Assembly (NCBI GenBank): GCA_964034945.1
Contig: OZ035963.1
Coordinates: 49,508,532 to 49,572,531 of the forward strand
Direction of reading: 5' to 3'
Length of the DNA: 64,000 bases
Source: Chrysopilus asiliformis
Lineage: Eukaryota; Arthropoda; Insecta; Diptera; Rhagionidae
Positions 43,694-54,167 of the stretch are shown piece after piece. The notes under the pieces are model-generated. The model was not told the origin of the DNA, made no database searches, and worked only from the letters and a program-made list of their open reading frames with translations. The translations under genes and the position numbers were made by a program. The first letter of the stretch is position 1; each line of letters opens with the position of its first letter.

Positions 43694-46600
43694 TTTCCGA
43701 GAACTTCTCTACCCGGAAAATATTTTTTTCGAATTTTTAGAGGCTTGTTCTTGGTAGGAAAATATTTCCGAGATCTCTTCTACCCGGAAAATATTTTTTC
43801 GAATTTTTAGAGGCTTGTTCTTGGTAGGAAAAATATTTCCGAGACCTTTTCTACCCGGGAAATATTTTTTTTGAATTTTTAGAGGCTTGTTCTTAATAGG
43901 AAAATTATTTCCGAGACCTTTTCCACCCGGAAAAATATTTCCGATACCTTTTTCATCCAGTAAATATTTTTTTTTCGAATTTCCAGAGGCTTGTTCTTGA
44001 TAGGAAAAATATTTCCGAGACCTTTTCTACCCGGGAAATATTTTTTTCGAATTTTTAGAGGCTTGTTCTTGGTGGGAAAAATATTTCCGAGAACTTCTCT
44101 ACCCGGGAAATATTTTTTTTGAATTTTTAGAGGCTTGTTCTTAATAGGAAAATTATTTCCGAGACCTTTTCCACCCGGAAAAATATTTCCGATACCTTTT
44201 TCATCCAGTAAATATTTTTTTTCGAATTTCTAGAGGCTTGTTCTTGATAGGAAAAATATTTCCGAGACCTTTTCTACCCGGGAAATATTTTTTTCGAATT
44301 TTTAGAGGCTTATTCTTGGTGGGAAAAATATTTCCGAGAACTTCTCTACCCGGAAAATATTTTTTTCGAATTTTTAGAGGCTTGTTCTAAGTAGGAAAAA
44401 TATTTGCGAGACCTTTTCTACCCGGGAAATATTTTTTTTGAATTTTTAGAGGCTTGTTCTTAATAGGAAAATTATTTCCGAGACCTTTTCTACCCGGGAA
44501 ATATTTTTTTCGAATTTTTAGGGCCTTGTTCTAAGTAGGAAAAATATTTCCGAGACCTTTTCTATCCGGGAAATATTTTTTTCGAATTTTTAGAGGCTTA
44601 TTCTAAGTTGGAAAAATATTTTCGAGACCTTTTCTAACCGGGAAATATTTTTTTCACATTTTTAGAGGCTTGTTCTAAGTAGGAAAAAATATTTCCGAGA
44701 CCTTTTCTACCCGGGAAATATTTTTTTCGAATGTTTAGAGGCTTGTTCTGAATAGGAAAAATATTTCCGAGACCTGTTCCATCCGGGAAATATTTTTTGG
44801 GATTTTTTGGAGGCCTGTCCTGAGTAGAAAAATATTTCTGAGACCTTTTCCGTCCGGGATTTTTTTTTTTCGAATTTTTAGCGGCTTGTTCTGAGTATAG
44901 GAAGAATATTTCTGAGACCTTTTCTACCCGTGAAATATTTTTTTCGAATTTTTAGAGGCTTTTTCTAAGTTGGAAAAATATTTTCGAGACCTTTTCTAAC
45001 CGGGAAATATTTTTTTCGCATTTTTAGAGGCTTGTTCTAAGTAGGAAAAAATATTTCCGAGACCTTTTCTACCCGGGAAATATTTTTTTCGAATGTTTAG
45101 AGGCTTGTTCTGAATAGGAAAAATATTTCCGAGACCTGTTTCATCCGGGAAATATTTTTTGGGATTTTTTGGAGGCCTGTCCTGAGTAGAAAAATATTTC
45201 TGAGACCTTTTCCGTCCGGGAATTATTTTTTTTCGAATTTTTAGCGGCTTGTTCTGAGTAGGAAAAATATTTCTGAGACCTTTTCTACCCGTGAAATATT
45301 TTTTTCGAATTTCTAGAGGCTTATTATAAGTAGGAAAAATATTTCTGAGACCTTTTCCGTCCGGGAAATATTTTTTTTGAATCTTTAGAGGCTTGTTCTG
45401 AATAGGAAAAATATTTCCGAGACCTATTCCATCCGGGAAATATTTTTTGGGATTTTTTGTAGGCATGTCCTGAGTAGAAATATATTTCTGAGACCTTTTC
45501 CGTCCGGGAATTATTTTTTTTCGAATTTTTAGAGGCTTCCTCATAGTAGGAAAAATATTTCCGAGACCGTTTCTAACCGGGAAATATTTTTTTTCGCATT
45601 TTTAGAGGCTTGTTCTAAGTAGGAAAAAATATTTCCGAGACCTTTTCTACCCGGGAAATATTTTTTTCGAATGTTTAGAGGCTTGTTCTGAATAGGAAAA
45701 ATATTTCCGAGACCTGTTCCATCCGGGAAATATTTTTTGGGATTTTTTTCCGAGAACTTCTCTACCCGGAAAATATTTTTTTCGAATTTTTAGAGGCTTG
45801 TTCTTGGTAGGAAAATATTTCCGAGATCTCTTCTACCCGGAAAATATTTTTTCGAATTTTTAGAGGCTTGTTCTTGGTAGGAAAAATATTTCCGAGACCT
45901 TTTCTACCCGGGAAATATTTTTTTTGAATTTTTAGAGGCTTGTTCTTAATAGGAAAATTATTTCCGAGACCTTTTCCACCCGGAAAAATATTTCCGATAC
46001 CTTTTTCATCCAGTAAATATTTTTTTTTCGAATTTCCAGAGGCTTGTTCTTGATAGGAAAAATATTTCCGAGACCTTTTCTACCCGGGAAATATTTTTTT
46101 CGAATTTTTAGAGGCTTGTTCTTGGTGGGAAAAATATTTCCGAGAACTTCTCTACCCGGGAAATATTTTTTTTGAATTTTTAGAGGCTTGTTCTTAATAG
46201 GAAAATTATTTCCGAGACCTTTTCCACCCGGAAAAATATTTCCGATACCTTTTTCATCCAGTAAATATTTTTTTTCGAATTTCTAGAGGCTTGTTCTTGA
46301 TAGGAAAAATATTTCCGAGACCTTTTCTACCCGGGAAATATTTTTTTCGAATTTTTAGAGGCTTATTCTTGGTGGGAAAAATATTTCCGAGAACTTCTCT
46401 ACCCGGAAAATATTTTTTTCGAATTTTTAGAGGCTTGTTCTAAGTAGGAAAAATATTTGCGAGACCTTTTCTACCCGGGAAATATTTTTTTTGAATTTTT
46501 AGAGGCTTGTTCTTAATAGGAAAATTATTTCCGAGACCTTTTCTACCCGGGAAATATTTTTTTCGAATTTTTAGGGCCTTGTTCTAAGTAGGAAAAATAT

Positions 46601-47799
46601 TTCCGAGACCTTTTCTATCCGGGAAATATTTTTTTCGAATTTTTAGAGGCTTATTCTAAGTTGGAAAAATATTTTCGAGACCTTTTCTAACCGGGAAATA
46701 TTTTTTTCACATTTTTAGAGGCTTGTTCTAAGTAGGAAAAAATATTTCCGAGACCTTTTCTACCCGGGAAATATTTTTTTCGAATGTTTAGAGGCTTGTT
46801 CTGAATAGGAAAAATATTTCCGAGACCTGTTCCATCCGGGAAATATTTTTTGGGATTTTTTGGAGGCCTGTCCTGAGTAGAAAAATATTTCTGAGACCTT
46901 TTCCGTCCGGGATTTTTTTTTTTCGAATTTTTAGCGGCTTGTTCTGAGTATAGGAAGAATATTTCTGAGACCTTTTCTACCCGTGAAATATTTTTTTCGA
47001 ATTTTTAGAGGCTTTTTCTAAGTTGGAAAAATATTTTCGAGACCTTTTCTAACCGGGAAATATTTTTTTCGCATTTTTAGAGGCTTGTTCTAAGTAGGAA
47101 AAAATATTTCCGAGACCTTTTCTACCCGGGAAATATTTTTTTCGAATGTTTAGAGGCTTGTTCTGAATAGGAAAAATATTTCCGAGACCTGTTTCATCCG
47201 GGAAATATTTTTTGGGATTTTTTGGAGGCCTGTCCTGAGTAGAAAAATATTTCTGAGACCTTTTCCGTCCGGGAATTATTTTTTTTCGAATTTTTAGCGG
47301 CTTGTTCTGAGTAGGAAAAATATTTCTGAGACCTTTTCTACCCGTGAAATATTTTTTTCGAATTTCTAGAGGCTTATTATAAGTAGGAAAAATATTTCTG
47401 AGACCTTTTCCGTCCGGGAAATATTTTTTTTGAATCTTTAGAGGCTTGTTCTGAATAGGAAAAATATTTCCGAGACCTATTCCATCCGGGAAATATTTTT
47501 TGGGATTTTTTGTAGGCATGTCCTGAGTAGAAATATATTTCTGAGACCTTTTCCGTCCGGGAATTATTTTTTTTCGAATTTTTAGAGGCTTCCTCATAGT
47601 AGGAAAAATATTTCCGAGACCGTTTCTAACCGGGAAATATTTTTTTTCGCATTTTTAGAGGCTTGTTCTAAGTAGGAAAAAATATTTCCGAGACCTTTTC
47701 TACCCGGGAAATATTTTTTTCGAATGTTTAGAGGCTTGTTCTGAATAGGAAAAATATTTCCGAGACCTGTTCCATCCGGGAAATATTTTTTGGGATTTT
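43694..47799 (+). repeat. Two apparently identical 2,053-bp tandem copies
   Basis: 43694-45746 is repeated at 45747-47799 with the same point variants and the same homopolymer lengths wherever I compared. The junction near 45747 is out of monomer phase: GGGATTTTTT runs straight into TCCGAGAACTTC. Confidence 0.88.
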
Positions 47800-48818
47800 T
47801 TGGAGGCCTGTCCTGAGTAGAAAAATATTTCTGAGACCTTTTCCGTCCGGGAATTATTTTTTTTCGAATTTTTAGAGGCTTCCTCATAGTAGGAAAAATA
47901 TTTCCGAGACCGTTTCTAACCGGGAAATATTTTTTTTCGCATTTTTAGAGGCTTGTTCTAAGTAGGAAAAAATATTTCCGAGACCTTTTCTACCCGGGAA
48001 ATATTTTTTTCGAATGTTTAGAGGCTTGTTCTGAATAGGAAAAATATTTCCGAGACCTGTTCCATCCGGGAAATATTTTTTGGGATTTTTTGGAGGCCTG
48101 TCCTGAGTAGAAAAATATTTCTGAGACCTTTTCCGTCCGGGAATTTTTTTTTTCGAATTTTTAGCGGCTTGTTCTGAGTAGGCAGAATATTTCTGAGACC
48201 TTTTCTACCCGTGAAATATTTTTTTCGAATTTTTAGAGGCTTTTTCTAAGTTGGAAAAATATTTTCGAGACCTTTTCTAACCGGGAAATATTTTTTTCGC
48301 ATTTTTAGAGGCTTGTTCTAAGTAGGAAAAAATATTTCCGAGACCTTTTCTACCCGGGAAATATTTTTTTCGAATGTTTAGAGGCTTGTTCTGAATAGGA
48401 AAAATATTTCCGAGACCTGTTTCATCCGGGAAATATTTTTTGGGATTTTTTGGAGGCCTGTCCTGAGTAGAAAAATATTTCTGAGACCTTTTCCGTCCGG
48501 GAATTATTTTTTTTCGAATTTTTAGCGGCTTGTTCTGAGTAGGAAAAATATTTCTGAGACCTTTTCTACCCGTGAAATATTTTTTTCGAATTTCTAGAGG
48601 CTTATTATAAGTAGGAAAAATATTTCTGAGACCTTTTCCGTCCGGGAAATATTTTTTTTGAATCTTTAGAGGCTTGTTCTGAATAGGAAAAATATTTCCG
48701 AGACCTATTCCATCCGGGAAATATTTTTTGGGATTTTTTGTAGGCATGTCCTGAGTAGAAATATATTTCTGAGACCTTTTCCGTCCGGGAATTATTTTTT
48801 TTCGAATTTTTAGAGGCT
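46363..48818 (+). repeat. 1,228-bp higher-order repeat (17-mer) and 290-bp (4-mer)
   Basis: The landmark TCCTCATAGTAGG + AAAAATATTTCCGAGACCG occurs at 45538, 47591, 47881 and 48819, spacings of 2053, 290 and 938 (47591 to 48819 = 1228). 290 is about four and 1228 about seventeen monomers. 47049-47597 and 48277-48825 encode the same 182-codon frame. Confidence 0.8.
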
Positions 48819-51482
48819 TCCTCATAGTAGGAAAAATATTTCCGAGACCGTTTCTAACCGGGAAATATTTTTTTTCGCATTTTTAGAGGCTTGTTCTAAG
48901 TAGGAAAAAATATTTCCGAGACCTTTTCTACCCGGGAAATATTTTTTTCGAATGTTTAGAGGCTTGTTCTGAATAGGAAAAATATTTCCGAGACCTGTTC
49001 CATCCGGGAAATATTTTTTGGGATTTTTTGGAAGCCTGTCCTGAGTAGAAAAATATTTCTGAGACCTTTTCCGTCCGGGAATTATTTTTTTTCGAATTTT
49101 TAGCGGCTTGTTCTGAGTAGGAAAAATATTTCTGAGACCTTTTCTACCCGTGAAATATTTTTTTCGAATTTCTAGAGGCTTATTATAAGTAGGAAAAATA
49201 TTTCTGAGACCTTTTCCGTCCGGGAAATATTTTTTTCGAATCTTTAGAGGCTTGTTCTGAATAGGAAAAATATTTCCGAGACCGGTTCCATCCGGGAAAT
49301 ATTTTTTGGGATTTTTTGTAGGCATGTCCTGAGTAGAAATATATTTCTGAGACCTTTTCCGTCCGGGAATTATTTTTTTTCGAATTTTTAGCGGCTTGTT
49401 CTGAGTAGGAAAAATATTTCTGAGACCTTTTCTACCCGGGAAATATTTTTTTCGAATTTTTAGACGCTTCCTCATAGTATGAAAACCATTTCCGAGACCT
49501 TTTTCATCCAGTAAATATTTTTTTCGAATTTTTAGAGGGTTCCTCATAGTAGGGAAAATATTTCCGAGATCTTTTTCATCCAGTAAATATTTTTTTCGAA
49601 TTTTTACAGGCCTCCTCATAAGATGAAAAATATTTCCGAGACCTTTTCTATCCGGGAAATATTTTTTTCGAATTTTTAGAGGCTTCCTCATAGTAGGAAA
49701 AATATTTCCGAGATCTTTTTCATCCAGTAAATATTTTTTTCGAATTTTAGAGGCTTCCTTATAGTAGGAAAAATATTTCCGAAACCTTTTCTACCCGGGA
49801 AATATTTTTTCGAATTTTTAAAGGCTTGTTCTAAGTAGGAAAAATATTTCCGAGACCTTTTCTATCCGGGAAATATTTTTTTCGAATTTTTAGAGGCTTA
49901 TTCTAAGTAGGAAAAATATTTCCGAGACCTTTTCTACCCGGGAAATTTTTTTTTCGAATTTTTAGAGGCTTGTTCTTGGTAGGAAAAATATTTCCGAGAC
50001 TTTTTTCATGCAGTAAATATTTTTTTTCAAATTTTTGTAGCCTTCCTCATAGTAGGAAAAATATTTCCGAGACCTTTTTCATCCAGTAAATATTTTTTCG
50101 AATTTTTAGAGGCTTCCTCACAAAAGGAAAAATATTTCCGAAACCTTTTCTACCCGGAAAATATTTTTTTCGAATTTTAAGAGGCTTGTTCTAAGTTGGA
50201 AAAATATTTCCGAGACCTTTTTCATCCAGTAAAATTTTTTTTTGAATTTTTAGAGGCTTCCTCATAGTAGGAAAAATGTTTGCGAGACCTTTTCTAACCG
50301 GGAAATATTTTTTTCGAATTTTTAGAGGTTTGTTCTTGGTAGGAAAAATATTTCCGAGACCTTTTCTACCCGGGAAATATTTTTTTCGAATTTTTAGAGG
50401 CTTGTTTTTAGTAGGAAAAATATTTCCGAGATCTTTTTCATCCAGTAAATATTTTTTTCGAATTTTTAGAAGCTTCCTCATAGTAAGAAAAATATTTTCG
50501 AGACCTTTTCTACCCGGGAAATATTTTTTTCGAATTTTTAGAGGCTTGTTTCTGGTAAGAAAAGTATTTCCGAAACCTTTTTCATCCAGTAAATATTTTT
50601 TCGAATTTTTAGAGGCTTCCTCATAAGAGGAAAAATATTTCCGAGACCTTTTTTATCCAGTAAATATTTTTTCGAATTTTTAGAGACTTCCTCATAAAAG
50701 GAAAAATATTTCCGAGACCTTTTCTACCCGGGAAATATTTTTTTCCAATTTTTAGAGGCTTGTTCTAAGTTGGAAAAATATTTCCGAGACCTTTTTCATC
50801 CAGTAAATTTTTTTTTGAATTTTTAGAGGCTTCCTCATAGTAGGAAAAATGTTTGCGAGACCTTTTCTAACCGGGAAATATTTTTTTCGAATTTTTAGAG
50901 GTATGTTCTTGGTAGGAAAAATATTTCCGAGACCTTTTCTACCCGGGAAATATTTATTTCGAATTTTTAGAGGCTTGTTCTTGGTAGGAAAAATATTTCC
51001 GAGACCTTTTCTACCCGGGAAATATTTTTTTCGAATTTTTAGAGGCTTGTTTTAAGTAGGAAAAATATTTCCGAGATATTTTTCATCCAGTAAATATTTT
51101 TTTCGAATTTTTGGAGGCTTCCTCATAGTAGGAAAAATATTTCCGAGACCTTTTCTATCCGGGAATTTTTTTTTCGAATTTTTAGAAGCTTGTTCTAAGT
51201 AGGAAAAATATTTCCGAGACCTTTTCCACCCGGGAAATATTTTTCTCGAGTTTTTAGGGGAGCTTTTCCTCCCGGGAAATATTTTTTCGAATTTTTAGAG
51301 GCTTGTTCTTGGTAGGAAAAATATTTCCGAGACCTGTTCTACCCGGGAAATATTTTTTTCGAATTTTTAGAGGCTTGTTCTTGGTAGGAAAAATATTTCC
51401 GAGACCTGTTCTACCCGGGAAATATTTTTTTCGAATTTTTAGAGGCTTGTTCTAAGTAGAAAAAATATTTCCGAGATCTCTA

Positions 51483-51610
51483 TCAGTCTGTCAGTCTTGC
51501 AGTCTGGCAGTCTTGCAGTCTGACAGTCTTGCAGTCTGTCAGTCTTGCAGTCTGTCAGTCTTGCAGTCTGTCAGTCTTGCAGTCTGTCAGTCTTGCAGTC
51601 TGTCACACTG
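51483..51610 (+). repeat. 16-bp CAGTCTGTCAGTCTTG array
   Basis: About 7-8 units, some with CTGGCAG or CTGACAG variants. This is the R1 internal array proper, lying just right of the satellite. Confidence 0.92.
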
Positions 51611-52255
51611 TCTATCAACTTTTGTTGAAAAGCCATTACTCGGAAGTAACTAAAATGGCGACTTTTTAAAAATCGCAATATCGTTTGTTCCGTTTACCCC
51701 AAAACTACGCGTTTTTCCGTAGCCCTTTGTATGGCAAGAGTTTAAGACAGTAAAATTTCCCACACTTTTGTCTTTCACTAGAACTCGATATCTGACACTG
51801 GTATCAAGATATACCGTTATTTCAAAAAAAATCTGGTTTTTTTGCGGTTCTTTTCGGAAACTGGGGGGGTTTCGATGGTTCAGTATAATAGTTGAATTGA
51901 AGAGAATGATATTTGCCATAATTTTGTCTTTTACTATTATCCGCTGTCTTTTACCGTTATTAAGATATTTTCATTAAAATGTAAAAAGATAGATTTTTGA
52001 AAATTGCTTGTAAGCTAAAACGATTTTGGAAAAACAAAAAAAAAAACGTTTTGAAGAATAATTAAACTTACTAAAATTCTCTACATTTTCCCTTTTACTG
52101 TAAATGAATATATTTTACCGTTATCGAGATATTTAAGATTCGGTAAAATAAAAATTCAAATATTTTATTCGTCGGGTTGTAGAGTAAATTGTGCAGAAAC
52201 GTGGATTTTATATAAGAAAGTCATTTGGTGTGGCATCAGATATTTTTTTTTGTTA

Positions 52256-52990
52256 TTAGTTGAAGAGGTTTGGAATTGTAATTTAAATAACAAAAAAAAA
52301 TGGGTTCGGGGAAATGGGAAATCAAAAACTTTGGAAACCGCCAAAGATCACACGAAAATTAATTTTAAAAAAAATCTAATTTAGTCATGATATCGAAGAG
52401 AGTTTCGAGGGCATTGCCTTTTACTGTGAATGAATGTTATGTGCGCACAGAAAGGTAATTAGATTCATTTTTTACAGTCAACTTCTAAAGTAATTCCCAT
52501 CAAATAGCAGTAATTAGAAAGTGGGAAAATTTTCTTTAATTTATTTGCCCGCTTCCCAAGGACGAATTCCTCATGTGAAGAAAATTCGATTTATTCAGTT
52601 TTTCCCACCAATTGAGTTGCCGGCATGAGTATAGCAATTAATATAACTAATTTGCTGTGGGAATCGAAAGTATTTCTAATTAAGGCGAAAAATTAAATGC
52701 TTTGTTTTAAACCCGACATTTGTATTTACTTGCGGATTTCGTGCTCAATTTGTTTTTGTGGGTGTCTTTCGAAAGATATTTTTTTTTGTTTTGCTGATTT
52801 AAGATTTTTTTTCAAAGAGTGTTTTTTAATGAATTTAAAATGTTGCACTCGAATTTTCAAGTTTTTCGACAGAACATTTTTTAAGGAAATTTTTCCTCCC
52901 AAGGAAAATGTTTGCCCAATCTGGTCAACCTCACCCCTATCAGTAAACCCCTCTCCTCCTATTTTCTGAACCGTTGGAACAATTTTGAAG
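52256..52990. other. Unclassified AT-rich DNA
   Basis: No gene. A 90-codon Phe/Cys-rich frame at 52697-52969 is unsupported. Confidence 0.45.
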
Positions 52991-52994
52991 CGGT

Positions 52995-54165
52995 TATAAA
53001 TACCGATATCTCTCGAGTTACGCGGTACTTGAGTTACGCGAATTTCGAGTTACTCGGAAAAAGATTGTGGCAGTGTTCGAGTTACGCGGTACGGTTTCGA
53101 AGCAATTTTTATTTAAAAAGAAAATATTGTAATTATAGATGAATATTTTTATATACAAAAGATAATAGGTAGGGTCAGGTAGGGTGAAGTGGTCCACGTT
53201 TTTATTATTGGCCATAAAATGGTCAAAAATTGGAATTTTTGCATGATAAGATAGTCAAATCGCAAGCGCAGGACCTAAGCTAACTTTCTGCATTCACAGA
53301 TTGCCAATTTTTTTGACATTAAATTTAATTTTCATGCATTTTTCAAAAACTTTGATTTTGCGATTTTTCCAAAATGGTAGGGAGAAGTGGTCCACCCTCA
53401 AAAACTTTCCAGAAATCGGATAAACATAAAATTAAATGACAAATAAAAGTATAATCATGAAGTTTGATCAATAATATGGTTTATTCGAAAGTAACAAATG
53501 AGCGTTTGGTCTGTATTGGTGTTGGTTTCTTCGGTGTAGTTGTTAAGCGTAGTTTTCCGGCGGCTTGTTCTGCTACTCTAATTCAGCTCGATTTTTGGGA
53601 GAAGTTATAAGCGAGCTTCGCATCGATTTTCGGCCATGATTTGAAACACTCAAAATAACTCATAAAAAAACTTGAAAACACAAAATATGACATTGACAGG
53701 GTGGACCACTTCACCCTACCAAACGTGGACCACTTCTCCCTACCGACGCTATTTTGCACGGAATGACGCTGCTTCAACAATTGTGGAAAAAAAATGCAGA
53801 AATTCGGGGGATTTACAAAGTTCATAATATAAACAAATTTTTAGATTAATTACCTTATTGGAATTTATGAAGAATTCGTCAAAATGTTGTTGAATCTGCG
53901 AAAACTTTCAACAATATTTTTTTTGTCATTGGCCTGTGAGAATGAGTAAATATACGTCTGCACACTTCAATGACTAATAAAAAACAAGCTGTCATCAAGA
54001 GCAACCGATGAGAGTTGCATATTCTGTTCTAATGTCACTATTACTAACAAAAATGGTGGTGGACCACTTCACCCTACTCGGCTCTATGTATTGTTTTGCA
54101 CTAATCCTGAGTCTCCACTTTCGACTTACGCGGAACCAATTAACCGCGTAATCGAGGTATACCTG
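52995..54165. mobile_element. pogo/Tigger-like element, host of a nested element
   Basis: The right end, read inward, is CAGGTATACCTCGATTACGC with TA outside (54166-54167), close to the Tigger/pogo end CAGG(C/T)ATACCTCG. The left end (about 52995) is degenerate, TACCGATATCTCTCGAGTTA + CGCGG. Subterminal GAGTTACGCGG and ACTTACGCGG are repeated four or five times. About 275 bp without the 0.9-kb nested element; no transposase. Confidence 0.68.
53182..54074. mobile_element. 893-bp nested element, TA duplication
   Basis: Ends GGGTGAAGTGGTCCACGTTT and, inward from the right, GGGTGAAGTGGTCCACC. TA on both sides (53180-53181, 54075-54076). The end motif recurs inside at about 53384 (direct) and 53697 and 53723 (inverted), so five copies in all. 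Internal 80-codon minus frame (53583-53825) unrecognised. Tc1/mariner/pogo-type target choice. Confidence 0.78.
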
Positions 54166-54167
54166 TA

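Larger units (their letters stand above)
43513..51478 (+). repeat. 72-bp satellite, about 110 monomers
   Basis: Monomer TTAGAGGCTTGTTCTTGGTA + GGAAAAATATTTCCGAGACC + TTTTCTACCCGGGAAATATT + TTTTTCGAATTT. The middle holds a dyad: GAAAAATATTTCC and, 17 nt later, GGGAAATATTTTTTTC, giving a 12-13 bp stem. Variant types (CTTCCTCATAGTAGG; TTCATCCAGTAAATATT; TTCCGTCCGGGAATTATT; GGGATTTTTTGGAGGCCTGT) alternate in ordered blocks. 72 being divisible by three, open frames of up to 289 codons appear on the minus strand (unit KPLKIRKKYFPGRKGLGNIF + PTKN). Their many frameshifts elsewhere in the array argue against coding. Confidence 0.97.
43373..52255 (+). mobile_element. R1 element expanded by an 8-kb satellite
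   Basis: Left block 43373-43512 (TACGTAGTATAATAAAG, GTTCATGAAAAATTTC, GAGTCGATTGGAGCATTATT, then CAGTTAGTCTGTCAGTCTGT). Right body 51611-52255 (CTATCAACTTTTGTTGAAAA, CGGAAGTAACTAAAATGGCG, TACCGTTATTTC, TTATCCGCTGTCTTTTACCG, AAACGTGGATTTTATATAAG). The two halves match copy 1 at 1657-2850, where only a vestige separates them. Between them stands the 72-bp satellite, entered from CAGTCTGTCACGAATTTTTAG and left through CTCTATCAGTCTGTCAGTC. The satellite is therefore internal to the element. Confidence 0.78.

Noticed and set aside
48822..49691. 289-codon frame on the minus strand with a Lys/Arg-rich 24-aa repeat (KPLKIRKKYFPGRKGLGNIF + PTKN)
   Set aside because: It exists because the 72-bp monomer is a multiple of three. 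The frame breaks elsewhere at indels, other frames are also open, and there is no start context or unique domain.
43513..51478. CRISPR-like regular repeats
   Set aside because: Units are contiguous 72-mers without unique spacers, diverged, and in a eukaryotic transposon context.
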